A DNA stretch of 64,000 nt from Halopseudomonas maritima (GTDB lineage: Bacteria > Pseudomonadota > Gammaproteobacteria > Pseudomonadales > Pseudomonadaceae). Positions 33,833 to 43,266 of the stretch are shown piece by piece; the stretch's first letter is position 1; every line of letters starts with the position of its first letter. The stretch covers positions 868,001 to 932,000 of the forward strand of contig NZ_CP079801.1 of assembly GCF_021545785.1 (NCBI RefSeq), given 5' to 3'. Made by a program: the position numbers and the translations under genes. The notes under the pieces were generated by a model, which had not been told where the DNA came from, made no database searches, and saw nothing but the letters and a program-made list of their open reading frames with translations.

Positions 33833-35197
33833 ATGGAAGCGATCATTGCCCTTATCGGGGATATTAACGGCATTGTATGGGGGCCAGCGATGCTGGCACT
33901 GCTGGCCGGCACCGGTTTGTATCTAACCCTGGGTCTGAAGTTTACGCCGCAGCGCAAACTCTTCTACGGCTTCAGCATGCTCTGGCGCGGCCGCAAAAGC
34001 AGCGAAGAAGGCGACATCAGCCCGTTCAATGCACTAATGACGGCGCTGTCGGCCACCGTAGGCACCGGTAACATTGCCGGCGTTGCCACCGCGGTCTTCC
34101 TCGGCGGCCCCGGCGCCCTGTTCTGGATGTGGGTCATTGCCGTAGTAGGCATGGCCACCAAGTTCTGCGAAGCCGTGCTGGCGGTGCGCTTCCGCGAGAA
34201 AGACGCGCTCGGCAACCACGTGGGCGGGCCGATGTACTACATCAAGAACGGCCTGGGCGAGAAGTGGAAGTGGCTGGGCGTGCTGTTCGCCATCTTCGGC
34301 ATGCTGGCCGGCTTTGGTATCGGCAATACCATTCAGTCCAACTCGGTAGCCGATGCACTGAACAGCTCCTTTAGCATCCCACCGCTGGCCACCGGCATCA
34401 TTATCGCCGTACTGGTCGCCCTGGTCTTGCTGGGCGGCATCAAGCGTATCGGTGAGGTAGCGGGCAAACTGGTGCCGATCATGGCGATCTTCTATGTTGG
34501 TGGCGGCCTGGTCATTCTGATCCTGCATGCCGACAAGATCCCGGAAGCCTTCAGCCAGATTTTCTACTACGCCTTCAACCCAAGCGCAGCAGCGGGCGGT
34601 TTTGCCGGTGCGACTGTCTGGATGGCCATGCGCTTTGGTATCGCCCGCGGCGTGTTCTCCAACGAGGCAGGTCTGGGTAGCGCGCCGATTGCGCACGCCG
34701 CCGCGCAAACCAACAACCCGATCCGCCAGGGCACCGTGGCAATGCTGGGCACCTTTATCGACACCATCATCATTTGCTCGATCACCGGTCTGGTGATCAT
34801 GGTGACTGGCGCCTGGACCAGCGGCGAGAACGGCGCACCACTGTCGGCACTGGCCTTCAGTCAGGGCCTGCCGGGTGTGTGGGGGCAGTACATTGTCAGT
34901 ATTGGTCTGGCAGTGTTCGCCTTTACCACCATCATCGGCTGGAGCTTCTACTCCGAGAAGTGCACGCAGTTCCTGTTCGGCGAGCGCTCCAACCTGCCGT
35001 TCCGCCTGCTGTGGATCATCGCGATTCCGCTGGGCACCCTGCCCGGCATTGATCTGAACAGCCTGTGGCTGGTGGCTGATACGCTGAACGCCATGATGGC
35101 CATTCCCAACCTGATTGCACTGCTACTGCTCAGCCCTGTGGTCTTCAAGCTGACCAAGGACTACTTTGCCGACCCGGCAAACTACATGAACAAGTAA
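33833..35197 (+). CDS. Sodium:alanine symporter (AGCS family)
   Basis: The 454-aa membrane protein has about 11 spans and the AGCS signatures GTGNIAGVATAVFLGGPGAL, the VGGPMYYIKNGLG loop and FSNEAGLGSAPIAHAAA. The family couples Na+ entry to uptake of alanine or glycine. It is separated from nadC by a strong terminator, so it is probably transcribed alone. In P. aeruginosa nadC (PA4524) directly follows PA4523, so this gene appears to be an insertion in that neighbourhood. Confidence 0.93.
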   Translation: MEAIIALIGDINGIVWGPAMLALLAGTGLYLTLGLKFTPQRKLFYGFSMLWRGRKSSEEGDISPFNALMTALSATVGTGNIAGVATAVFLGGPGALFWMWVIAVVGMATKFCEAVLAVRFREKDALGNHVGGPMYYIKNGLGEKWKWLGVLFAIFGMLAGFGIGNTIQSNSVADALNSSFSIPPLATGIIIAVLVALVLLGGIKRIGEVAGKLVPIMAIFYVGGGLVILILHADKIPEAFSQIFYYAFNPSAAAGGFAGATVWMAMRFGIARGVFSNEAGLGSAPIAHAAAQTNNPIRQGTVAMLGTFIDTIIICSITGLVIMVTGAWTSGENGAPLSALAFSQGLPGVWGQYIVSIGLAVFAFTTIIGWSFYSEKCTQFLFGERSNLPFRLLWIIAIPLGTLPGIDLNSLWLVADTLNAMMAIPNLIALLLLSPVVFKLTKDYFADPANYMNK

Positions 35198-35216
35198 CAG
35201 CCCGTCAGACCTGAAG

Positions 35217-35242
35217 ATGCCCGCCGCCAGGCGGGCATTTTT
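35217..35242 (+). terminator. Terminator of the alanine symporter gene
   Basis: A GCCCGCC/GGCGGGC stem with loop GCCA is followed by ATTTTT, starting 19 bp after the stop. Confidence 0.92.
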
Positions 35243-35293
35243 GTTGCGATCGGGTATACTCGCCGGCACTTGCGACCAGACGCCGGAGCCAGC

Positions 35294-36154
35294 ATGCCCA
35301 ACCTCACTCTCGACAGCCTGCAGACCACCATCGTTGATGACGTCCGCCGTGCCTTGGCCGAAGATGTGGGCGATGGCGATATCACTGCCAGCCTGATCCC
35401 CGCCGACCGGCAGGCCGAAGGCCGCATCATCACCCGTGAGGCTGCCGTGTTCTGTGGCAAGGCCTGGGCAGATGAAGTCGCTCGCCAGGTCGACCCGCAA
35501 ATCGTCATCGAATGGCTGGTCAATGATGGCGACAACCTGCACGCCGATCAGACCATCTGCCGCTTCAGCGGCCCTGCTCGCGGCCTGCTGACCGCCGAGC
35601 GCTCGATGCTCAACTTCATCCAGCTGCTGTCCGCCACCGCCACCCGCAGCCGCCATTTCGCGGACTTGGTTGCCGGCACCCGCGTCAAACTGCTGGATAC
35701 CCGCAAGACGCTGCCCGGTCTGCGCCTAGCGCAGAAGTACGCCGTCACCTGCGGCGGCTGCCATAACCACCGCATCGGCCTGTATGACGCCTTCCTGATC
35801 AAGGAAAACCACATTGCCGCCTGCGGCGGCATCGCCCAGGCTATCAGCCGCGCCAACGAGATTGCACCGGGCAAGCCGGTAGAGGTGGAAGTAGAAAGCC
35901 TGGATGAACTGAAGCAGGCACTGGAAGCCGGTGCCGACATCGTCATGCTCGACGAGCTGAGCGATGCCGACATGCGCACAGCGGTCACACTCAACGCCGG
36001 GCGCGCCAAGCTCGAAGCCTCTGGCGGCATCACCGAGGCGACCCTGCGCAGTGTCGCCGAAACCGGTGTGGACTATATCTCGATTGGCAGCCTGACCAAG
36101 GACATCAAGGCCGTGGACCTATCCATGCGCCTGCGCTTTCAGGCCGCCAGTTGA
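35294..36154 (+). CDS. nadC: Nicotinate-nucleotide pyrophosphorylase NadC
   Basis: The 286-aa quinolinate phosphoribosyltransferase converts quinolinate and PRPP to nicotinate mononucleotide in NAD synthesis. Visible motifs are LLDTRKTLPGLRLAQKYAV, CGGCHNHRIGLYDAFLIKEN and the C-terminal phosphate-binding ISIGSLTK. ATG 35294 follows GGAG and gives the family length; an upstream start at 35270 is less likely. It converges on the HAD gene, with a shared hairpin at the junction. Confidence 0.95.
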   Translation: MPNLTLDSLQTTIVDDVRRALAEDVGDGDITASLIPADRQAEGRIITREAAVFCGKAWADEVARQVDPQIVIEWLVNDGDNLHADQTICRFSGPARGLLTAERSMLNFIQLLSATATRSRHFADLVAGTRVKLLDTRKTLPGLRLAQKYAVTCGGCHNHRIGLYDAFLIKENHIAACGGIAQAISRANEIAPGKPVEVEVESLDELKQALEAGADIVMLDELSDADMRTAVTLNAGRAKLEASGGITEATLRSVAETGVDYISIGSLTKDIKAVDLSMRLRFQAAS

Positions 36155-36159
36155 GGTAA

Positions 36160-36179
36160 GGCGCGGTTAAAGCCGCGCC
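36160..36179. terminator. Hairpin at the nadC/HAD convergent junction
   Basis: GGCGCGG and CCGCGCC arms flank a TTAAAG loop. It overlaps the HAD stop codon. No T-run, so termination strength is uncertain. Confidence 0.5.
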
Positions 36180-36745
36180 AGTAACGCGCCACAGCTAGGC
36201 AAGTGCCAGTCGGCCAACTCAGGCCAGGGGTTATCAGGCAGGATCAGACAGGTGCGGCTGCCCGCCGCTCTGCCCGCCTCAAGATCAAAGCGAAAATCCC
36301 CCACCATCACCGCCTCGTCAGGCGTCAGTTGCCAGCGATCCAGCAACTGATGAATGCCATCGGGGGAAGGTTTGGGCTCAGCCTCTTCCCGCCCCAGCAC
36401 ATCTTCGGGGGCAAAACAGTCGAGAATACCCAGGCAACTGAGCGTCGAGCGCGCGACCGTCTGCAGGTTACGCGTCAAAATCCCCAGCTGCCGCCCCTGA
36501 TCACGCAGTTGGCGAATCAGCGCCACAGCGCCCGGTGCCGGCTCGACTTCGGCGGCCAGACGCAGCTCGATAGCATCGAGCTGGGCTTTCATCGCGGTGT
36601 AGTCGGCGGCAGGCAAGGTCGCCATGTAGGTCAGGATGTCCGCATCAGCAGGCACCCCGAGCTCGCGCCGAATCGCCGGAAAATCGTGCTGCGCCAGCGT
36701 CAGCGTGCCATCCAGATCAAACACCCAGCCGCGCACCTCGCGCAT
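36167..36745 (-). CDS. HAD-family phosphatase
   Basis: The 192-aa haloacid-dehalogenase-fold hydrolase has catalytic D10 and D12 (VFDLDGTLT), motif II TRN, Lys in EPKPSPDG and motif III VGDFRFDLEAG. It is close in size and sequence to phosphoglycolate phosphatase-like enzymes with an N-terminal cap; the substrate is not known. It starts one base after the tesB stop, so the two are likely co-transcribed. Confidence 0.88.
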   Translation of the reverse strand: MREVRGWVFDLDGTLTLAQHDFPAIRRELGVPADADILTYMATLPAADYTAMKAQLDAIELRLAAEVEPAPGAVALIRQLRDQGRQLGILTRNLQTVARSTLSCLGILDCFAPEDVLGREEAEPKPSPDGIHQLLDRWQLTPDEAVMVGDFRFDLEAGRAAGSRTCLILPDNPWPELADWHLPSCGALLARL

Positions 36746-36746
36746 C

Positions 36747-37610
36747 TCAGCGCTCGACCTTGCGCATCAGCGATTCCTGCGTGACCGAGGCCACCAGCTC
36801 ACCGGCGCGGTTGAATATCTGGCCACGCGACAAGCCACGCGAGCCGCTGGCCGAGGGGCTGTCCATCGCGTACAGCAGCCAGTCATCCATGCGCAACGGA
36901 CGGTGATACCAGAGCGAGTGATCCAGGCTGGCGACCTGCATATCACGCGACCAACTGGAGATCGCATGGGGCTGCATGGCTGTACCCAGCAGGTGAAAGT
37001 CCGAGGCGTAAGCGAGCAGATAGCGGTGCACCTGCGGATCATCCGGCAAGGTGCCGTCGGCGCGGTACCACATGTAGCGCACCGGCTCCCCGGCCTTGGG
37101 CTCAAAGGGGTTGAACTCACCGACCGGGCGAATTTCGATCGGCTTGCCGCATAACACCTTGTCCCGCACCTTTTCGTGGATCAGGTGCTGATAACGGCGA
37201 GTCCACTCGGTTTCGTTCGGCAGATCTTCCGGGCCTGGCACATCCGGCATCGCCGCCTGATGGTCATAACCGGCCTCGTCGCCCTGAAAGGAGCTGATCA
37301 TGGTGAAGATCGGCTTGCCCTTCTGAATGGCCTGCACCCGGCGCGTGGTAAAGCTGCCGCCATCGCGCAGCGGGTCAACCTGATAGACGATCGGCAGATC
37401 GGCATTACCCGGCCGCAGAAAATAGCCGTGTACCGAGTGTACATGGCGCTCGGAGTCGACAGTTTGACTGGCTGCCGACAGCGACTGGCCCAGCACCTGT
37501 CCGCCAAAGAGTTGCTTGAAGCCCAGATCCTGGCTACGGCCACGGAACAGGTTTTCCTCGATTTTCTCCAGCGCCAACAGGTCAACCAGATCGTCCAGCA
37601 GTTCACTCAT
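36747..37610 (-). CDS. Acyl-CoA thioesterase II (TesB family)
   Basis: The 287-aa double-hotdog thioesterase hydrolyses acyl-CoA to free acid and CoA. The family start ENLFRGRSQDLGFKQLFGGQ, the central QASLDHSLWYHRPLRMDDWL-like stretch (with DHSLWYHRP) and a C-terminal GLSRGQIFNRAGELVASVTQ are present; catalytic Asp, Gln and Thr positions appear conserved. It is the first gene of a two-gene minus-strand unit with the HAD phosphatase. Confidence 0.92.
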   Translation of the reverse strand: MSELLDDLVDLLALEKIEENLFRGRSQDLGFKQLFGGQVLGQSLSAASQTVDSERHVHSVHGYFLRPGNADLPIVYQVDPLRDGGSFTTRRVQAIQKGKPIFTMISSFQGDEAGYDHQAAMPDVPGPEDLPNETEWTRRYQHLIHEKVRDKVLCGKPIEIRPVGEFNPFEPKAGEPVRYMWYRADGTLPDDPQVHRYLLAYASDFHLLGTAMQPHAISSWSRDMQVASLDHSLWYHRPLRMDDWLLYAMDSPSASGSRGLSRGQIFNRAGELVASVTQESLMRKVER

Positions 37611-37802
37611 AGTGCGTCCTCACGTCATGCCCGACCGCTATCGGGCAGGTACTTCTCGACAATAATGGCGGTGTGCACACCGCTCGAGTGCCGGCCAGTT
37701 TAACCCGTATTGTCTCGCATGAGCAGAGCGCATCATTGCCGAGACTTGCCGGCCAGCAACTGGCTACCCATACTCACAACGCACCAGCCCCAAGGAGCCT
37801 CC

Positions 37803-38723
<921 letters not shown>

Positions 38724-38752
38724 ACTGCGCGCCTCACCGCCAGAGACAGCCC

Positions 38753-40015
38753 ATGACCACACCCACAGCACAACACGCCCAGCCCGTCGCGATCATCGGC
38801 GCTGGCCCCGCCGGCCTGATGGCTGCCGAGGTGGTGTCGGCAGCCGGCTATCCGGTCGACCTGTACGACGCCATGCCCTCGGTCGGGCGCAAGTTTCTGC
38901 TGGCTGGCGTCGGCGGCATGAATATCACCCATTCCGAAGCCGCCGCGCCCTTTCTCTCGCGCTACCGCGAAGCGGCGCCCTGGGTTGGTGACTGGCTGGG
39001 CGCCTTCGACGCCGAGGCGCTGCGCAACTGGATTCACGGGCTGGGTATCAACACCTTTGTTGGCAGTTCAGGGCGGGTGTTCCCCGCCGACATGAAGGCT
39101 GCCCCGCTGTTGCGTGCCTGGCTCAAACGCCTGCGCGAACAGGGCGTGCACATCCATACTCGCCATCGCTGGCTGGGCTGGGATGAAAACGGCGCACTGC
39201 GCTTCAACACAGTGAACGGCGAAGCCCTCAAGACATCAGCCGCCACCCTGCTGGCCCTCGGCGGCGGCAGTTGGGCGCGGCTGGGGTCAGATGGCAGCTG
39301 GGCACCGCTGCTCGAAGGACGTGGCGTCGAGATACGCTCACTGCGTGCAAGCAACTGCGGGTTCATCAGTCAATGGAGCCCGTTTCTCAGCGAGCGCTTC
39401 GCCGGGCAGCCGCTCAAACAGGTCATCGCCAGCACCCAGAGCCTCAGCGGCGAGGCTATCAGCCGCCGTGGCGAGGCCATCCTCACGCACGACGGTCTGG
39501 AAGGCAGCCTGATCTATGCGCTGTCGGCCGCCTTGCGTGAGCAGCTGGAAGCCGGCGGCGAGGCAAACCTGGCACTCGACCTGGCGCCAGATCATACGCA
39601 AGCACAGCTCCAACAGGCCCTCAGCCAGCCACGCAAGGGCCAGAGCCTTAGCAACCTGCTGCGCAAAAAAGCCGGGCTGGACGGGGTTAAAGTCGCACTG
39701 CTGCATGAATGCCTGAGCAAAGACGTGATTGCCGACGCAACCAAGCTGGCTGCCGGCATCAAGGCGCTACCCATCCCCCTGACTGGCACCCGGCCACTGG
39801 ACGAGGCCATCAGCAGCGCCGGCGGCGTGTGCCGCAGCGCGCTGGACGACAGGCTGATGCTGCAGGCCCTGCCCGGCACCTTCTGCGCCGGCGAAATGCT
39901 CGACTGGGAAGCCCCCACCGGCGGCTACCTGCTCACGGCCTGCTTCGCCAGCGGGCGACATGCCGCCCATGGGATGCTCGACTGGCTCAAGGACAACAGC
40001 CGATGCCTGAACTGA
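38753..40015 (+). CDS. HI0933/BaiN-like FAD-dependent flavoprotein
   Basis: The 420-aa flavoprotein has an N-terminal FAD-binding loop (VAIIGAGPAGLMAAEVVSAA), the DAMPSVGRKFLLAGVGGMNI motif, and the C-terminal FCAGEMLDWEAPTGGYLLTA that closes the FAD site. The family is widespread and biochemically ill defined. The start at 38753 begins at the nucleotide-binding domain. The ynfA-like gene overlaps its end by 13 bp. Confidence 0.88.
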   Translation: MTTPTAQHAQPVAIIGAGPAGLMAAEVVSAAGYPVDLYDAMPSVGRKFLLAGVGGMNITHSEAAAPFLSRYREAAPWVGDWLGAFDAEALRNWIHGLGINTFVGSSGRVFPADMKAAPLLRAWLKRLREQGVHIHTRHRWLGWDENGALRFNTVNGEALKTSAATLLALGGGSWARLGSDGSWAPLLEGRGVEIRSLRASNCGFISQWSPFLSERFAGQPLKQVIASTQSLSGEAISRRGEAILTHDGLEGSLIYALSAALREQLEAGGEANLALDLAPDHTQAQLQQALSQPRKGQSLSNLLRKKAGLDGVKVALLHECLSKDVIADATKLAAGIKALPIPLTGTRPLDEAISSAGGVCRSALDDRLMLQALPGTFCAGEMLDWEAPTGGYLLTACFASGRHAAHGMLDWLKDNSRCLN

Positions 40016-40335
40016 AAACCCTCGGTCTGTTTATTGTTACTGCGCTGGCAGAGATCGTCGGCTGCTACCTGCCCTATCTATGGCTGCGCGAGGGCAAGTC
40101 AGTCTGGCTGCTGGTACCGGCGGCGCTCAGCCTGGCTGCCTTTGCCTGGCTACTCAGCCTGCACCCCACCGCTGCCGGCCGCGTGTACGCTGCCTACGGT
40201 GGCGTCTATATCGCCGTGGCCATCGGCTGGTTGTGGTGGGTAGACGGCATTCGCCCAACCCAGTGGGATCTGCTGGGCTCAGCTATTGCCCTGCTCGGCA
40301 TGGCGATCATCATGTTTGCGCCCAGGACAAGCTGA
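40003..40335 (+). CDS. YnfA-family small membrane protein
   Basis: The 110-aa protein has four spans and the family signatures ALAEIVGCYLPYLWLREGKS, YAAYGGVYIAVAIGWLWWVD and GIRPTQWDLLGS. YnfA belongs to the DMT/SMR group; E. coli and Shigella homologues have been linked to drug efflux. Its start lies within the last codons of the flavoprotein gene, which suggests coupling. A longer reading frame from 39709 is rejected because it would run through that gene. Confidence 0.9.
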   Translation: MPELKTLGLFIVTALAEIVGCYLPYLWLREGKSVWLLVPAALSLAAFAWLLSLHPTAAGRVYAAYGGVYIAVAIGWLWWVDGIRPTQWDLLGSAIALLGMAIIMFAPRTS

Positions 40336-40379
40336 AGATAGCATAGCGCCACCCTCACCTATCGAAAGGAATCGTTACT

Positions 40380-41054
40380 GTGCTTCGCCCCCTTACCCTG
40401 TCTGTCGCGCTTGCTAGCGCCATGTTCATTTCAGGTTGTGCTACCGAGTCCTCTCGCACCATCGAAGCGCCCCGCGTCACCAGCTACGGCACCAGCTATC
40501 AGGGTGTACGTGCGCCCATCGCTGTTGGCCAGTTCGACAATCGCTCAAGCTACCAGCGCGGCATTTTCTCCGACGGTGTAGATCGCCTCGGCAACCAGGC
40601 CAAAACTACCCTGGTGACGCACCTGCAGCAGACCAACCGCTTCAATGTGCTGGAACGAACCAACATGGCCCAGCTGGCTGCCGAGGCTGGCTATAGCGGC
40701 GCGACCCAGAACATCAAGGGCGCCAGCTACGTGATTACCGGTGACGTCACCGAGTTTGGCCGCAAGGTCACCGGCGACCACCAGCTATTCGGCATCCTCG
40801 GTCGCGGTAAGTCGCAGGTCGCCTACGCCAAGGTGGCCTTGAATGTGGTGGATGTTGGCACCTCCGAAGTCATTTTCTCCACTCAGGGAGCCGGCGAGTA
40901 CAGCCTGTCTAATCGCGAAGTAGTGGGCTTTGGCGGCACCGCCGGTTACGACGCAACGCTGAACGGCAAGGTGCTGGATCTGGCCATCCGCGAAGCCGTC
41001 AACAACCTGGTACAGGGTGTCGAGTCCGGTGCCTGGAACCCGGCCGGCAACTGA
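40380..41054 (+). CDS. CsgG/HfaB-family lipoprotein
   Basis: The 224-aa lipoprotein starts at GTG 40380, with AAAGGAA eight bases upstream. Its lipobox is FISGC (C20). The domain VAVGQF-like (APIAVGQFDNRSSYQRGIFS) with LQQTNRFNVLERTNMAQLAA matches CsgG-related proteins. Known CsgG forms the curli export pore, but no curlin genes are present, so a curli role is unlikely. It leads a three-gene lipoprotein operon with DUF4810 and DUF799, an arrangement shared across many Gram-negatives; the function is unknown. Confidence 0.85.
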   Translation: MLRPLTLSVALASAMFISGCATESSRTIEAPRVTSYGTSYQGVRAPIAVGQFDNRSSYQRGIFSDGVDRLGNQAKTTLVTHLQQTNRFNVLERTNMAQLAAEAGYSGATQNIKGASYVITGDVTEFGRKVTGDHQLFGILGRGKSQVAYAKVALNVVDVGTSEVIFSTQGAGEYSLSNREVVGFGGTAGYDATLNGKVLDLAIREAVNNLVQGVESGAWNPAGN

Positions 41055-41072
41055 TAACAACAAGGATGTAAC

Positions 41073-41435
41073 ATGACGCTGACATATCTGCGCAGCAGCG
41101 GCCTGCTGGTCGCAGCTCTCGTGGCTGGCTGCGCGCCGGTCAATCAACCGCTCTATCATTGGGGCGACTATCAGCAAACAATTTATCAGTACCACCAGGA
41201 CGGCGTTACCGATTACGCCGCGCAGGTTGGTCGCGTTGAAGCCCTGCTCAATCAGGCGCAGGCTCAGGGCAAGAGCGTGCCCCCGGGCCTGCATGCCCAC
41301 CTGGGCATGCTCTACTTCAACACCGGCCGGGAGATCGAGGCACGCGAGCAATTTGCCATGGAAAAATCCCTGTTCCCGGAATCCGGGCATTTTGTCGATT
41401 ACGTGCTGAAGGCACAGCCGGAGCACAACCAATGA
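41073..41435 (+). CDS. DUF4810 lipoprotein
   Basis: The 120-aa lipoprotein has lipobox LVAGC (C20). The mature part contains YHWGDYQQTIYQYHQDG and a helical TPR-like tail (LGMLYFNTGREIEAREQFAM). The family is known only by its link with CsgG-like and DUF799 lipoproteins. The stop overlaps the start of the next gene by 4 bp (ATGA), which shows translational coupling. Confidence 0.85.
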   Translation: MTLTYLRSSGLLVAALVAGCAPVNQPLYHWGDYQQTIYQYHQDGVTDYAAQVGRVEALLNQAQAQGKSVPPGLHAHLGMLYFNTGREIEAREQFAMEKSLFPESGHFVDYVLKAQPEHNQ

Positions 41436-42085
41436 GATCCATTCTGAGCCTGACTCTGGTGCTGCTGATCAGCCTGCTGACCGGCTGCGCCACACAGTCC
41501 ACCTATGACTACACGGCTTTTCGTGAGAGCAAGCCCAGATCCATTCTGGTCCTGCCACCGGTCAACGACTCACTGGAAGTGGGCGCCAGCTACAGCTTCC
41601 TGTCGCAGGTGAGTTATCCGCTGGCTGAATCCGGGTACTACGTTTTCCCGGTTGCGGTTGCTGAAGAAACATTCCGCGAGAACGGCCTGACTGACCCGCA
41701 GGAGATCCACGCGCTGCCGCTGGAAAAGTTGAACGACGTATTTGGTGCCGACGCGGTGATGTACATCAAGATCACCCAGTACGGCACCAGCTACCAGATC
41801 ATCGCCAGCGATACCCGGGTAACCGCAGAGGCATCACTGGTCGACAGCCGATCCGGTCAGCTGCTCTGGAAAGGGGCAGCAACCGCTTCCAGCACCGAGC
41901 AAAGCAACAACAGTGGCGGCGGCCTGGTCGGTATGCTGGTCGTAGCTCTGGTAGACCAGGTGATCAATACCACCACGGAGCGCAGCCACCAGGTTGCCGG
42001 CATTACCAGCATGCGACTGCTCACCACCCACAGCGTCAACGGTATTCTGCCCGGCCCACGCGCACCAGCACTGCAGCGTCAGTAA
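41432..42085 (+). CDS. DUF799 (GNA1162-like) lipoprotein
   Basis: The 217-aa lipoprotein has lipobox LLTGC (C19). The mature domain begins YTAFRESKPRSILVLPPVND and resembles Neisseria GNA1162, whose structure is TolB-like, so binding a peptidoglycan or envelope partner is possible. It ends the lipoprotein operon. A 9-bp hairpin follows before the convergent SDR gene. Confidence 0.87.
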   Translation: MRSILSLTLVLLISLLTGCATQSTYDYTAFRESKPRSILVLPPVNDSLEVGASYSFLSQVSYPLAESGYYVFPVAVAEETFRENGLTDPQEIHALPLEKLNDVFGADAVMYIKITQYGTSYQIIASDTRVTAEASLVDSRSGQLLWKGAATASSTEQSNNSGGGLVGMLVVALVDQVINTTTERSHQVAGITSMRLLTTHSVNGILPGPRAPALQRQ

Positions 42086-42092
42086 CCTCGCA

Positions 42093-42113
42093 TGCGCAGG
42101 CTGAGCCTGCGCA
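42093..42113. terminator. Hairpin between DUF799 and the SDR gene
   Basis: TGCGCAGGC and GCCTGCGCA flank a TGA loop. It separates the two convergent genes; no T-run is present, so it is a weak candidate for a terminator. Confidence 0.45.
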
Positions 42114-42120
42114 CGCACCA

Positions 42121-42948
42121 TCACTCGCCCTGCGACAGCACCTTCACACCCGACAGCCGCGGCACCATCCAGCGCTCGAACAGCCTAGGGAAAAAGCGTG
42201 CAACCAGGCGCGCCTGCCAGTCGACATTGGACAAGATCAGTTGCCGTTTGCGCCGGCAAGCGCCGCGATATATCGCTTCTGCCACTTCGGCGGGGGCAGA
42301 CACCTTGAAGGGCATGGCGGTGGTCGCCTGCGCCACCGAGCCGTCGCCCACCAGTGCGTTCTTGCGGATATCCGTCGCGGTAAAGCCCGGGGATACCAGC
42401 ATCACGTTGACACCCTGCTCACGCACCTCCATGCGCAGGGTTTCAAACAGGCCATGCAGCGCGTGCTTGCTGGCGTTGTAGGCGCTGCGGTTGAGCAGCG
42501 GCGCAAAGCTCGATAGCGAACTCAGCACAATGACCTGACCGCGCCGCGCCAGCAGGCTGGGTAAGGCGTGGCGCGTGCAATTGAGCGCACCAAAGTAGTT
42601 AACTGCCATGATGCGCTGAAACACCGCAAGGTCGGTGTCGGCAAAAGCGCTGCGATGGGTAATCCCGGCGTTATTGATCAGCAGGTCGATGCCGCCAAAG
42701 TGCTCGACGACCTGCGCCATTGCCTCGGCGCAGGCCTGATCATCTGATACATCGCAGTTAATCGCCAGAACATCGGCGTTGAGTTTGTCGTGCAGTTGCT
42801 GACGGAAGGCCACCAGTGACTCATCGTGGATATCGAGGATCGCCAGGTGGGCGCCGGCCTGGGCAAAACGCAGTGCCAGCGCCCGGCCAATACCAGCGCA
42901 ACCACCGGTAATCACCACCACCTTCTGTTGAAACGCCGCTCTGCCCAT
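42121..42948 (-). CDS. SDR-family oxidoreductase
   Basis: The 275-aa short-chain dehydrogenase has VVVITGGCAGIGRALALRFA, the INNAGITHRS motif, catalytic Ser in VLSSLSSFAPL and Tyr-x3-Lys in SAYNASKHA. A C-terminal hydrophobic basic stretch (LVARFFPRLFERWMV) might contact membrane. ATG 42948 follows AGGAGG; an ATG at 42963 is also open. Its promoter region abuts the MITE-like insertion starting 60 bp upstream. Substrate unknown. Confidence 0.86.
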   Translation of the reverse strand: MGRAAFQQKVVVITGGCAGIGRALALRFAQAGAHLAILDIHDESLVAFRQQLHDKLNADVLAINCDVSDDQACAEAMAQVVEHFGGIDLLINNAGITHRSAFADTDLAVFQRIMAVNYFGALNCTRHALPSLLARRGQVIVLSSLSSFAPLLNRSAYNASKHALHGLFETLRMEVREQGVNVMLVSPGFTATDIRKNALVGDGSVAQATTAMPFKVSAPAEVAEAIYRGACRRKRQLILSNVDWQARLVARFFPRLFERWMVPRLSGVKVLSQGE

Positions 42949-43043
42949 ATCGCCTCCTGCCATCGCCGTTGTCCTTCAGCCTAAAGCCGAAGTGCAACAG
43001 CAGCAAGGGAAGCACTGATTAATTCCACACGCTCTCTGCGAGT

Positions 43044-43130
43044 GCTCAAGCGCGTAGCTGCAAGGCGCGATGTGCAGCCAATAGTGGTTCTATTGGCAAG
43101 CAGCGCAACGCAGTAGATGCATGCTTGAGC
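43044..43130. repeat. Hairpin module inside the MITE
   Basis: GCTCAAGC (43044-43051) pairs with GCTTGAGC (43123-43130). At the centre CCAATAG and CTATTGG (43078-43096) flank a TGGTT loop. I recall the CCAATAGTGGTTCTATTGG core from other Pseudomonas intergenic repeats; that is memory, not a search. Confidence 0.65.
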
Positions 43131-43144
43131 GCCCGCCCTGCGGG

Positions 43145-43266
43145 GCGTTCAGGTTGGGCCGCATCCGGCGGGCCGCACTCTTCGGTGTGATTTCTCGACA
43201 GATCCCGACATGCCTTCAAAACCACGCCTTGATTGCAGCCCGCCGGATGCGGCCCAGCCTGAACGC
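43145..43266. repeat. 29-bp inverted repeat inside the MITE
   Basis: The arms 43145-43173 and 43238-43266 match with one mismatch, around a 64-bp loop. In RNA or single-stranded DNA this would form a very stable stem. Confidence 0.8.

Noticed and set aside
40380..42085. Curli biogenesis locus
   Set aside because: Only a CsgG-like lipoprotein is present; no curlin subunits, CsgD, CsgE or CsgF are seen.
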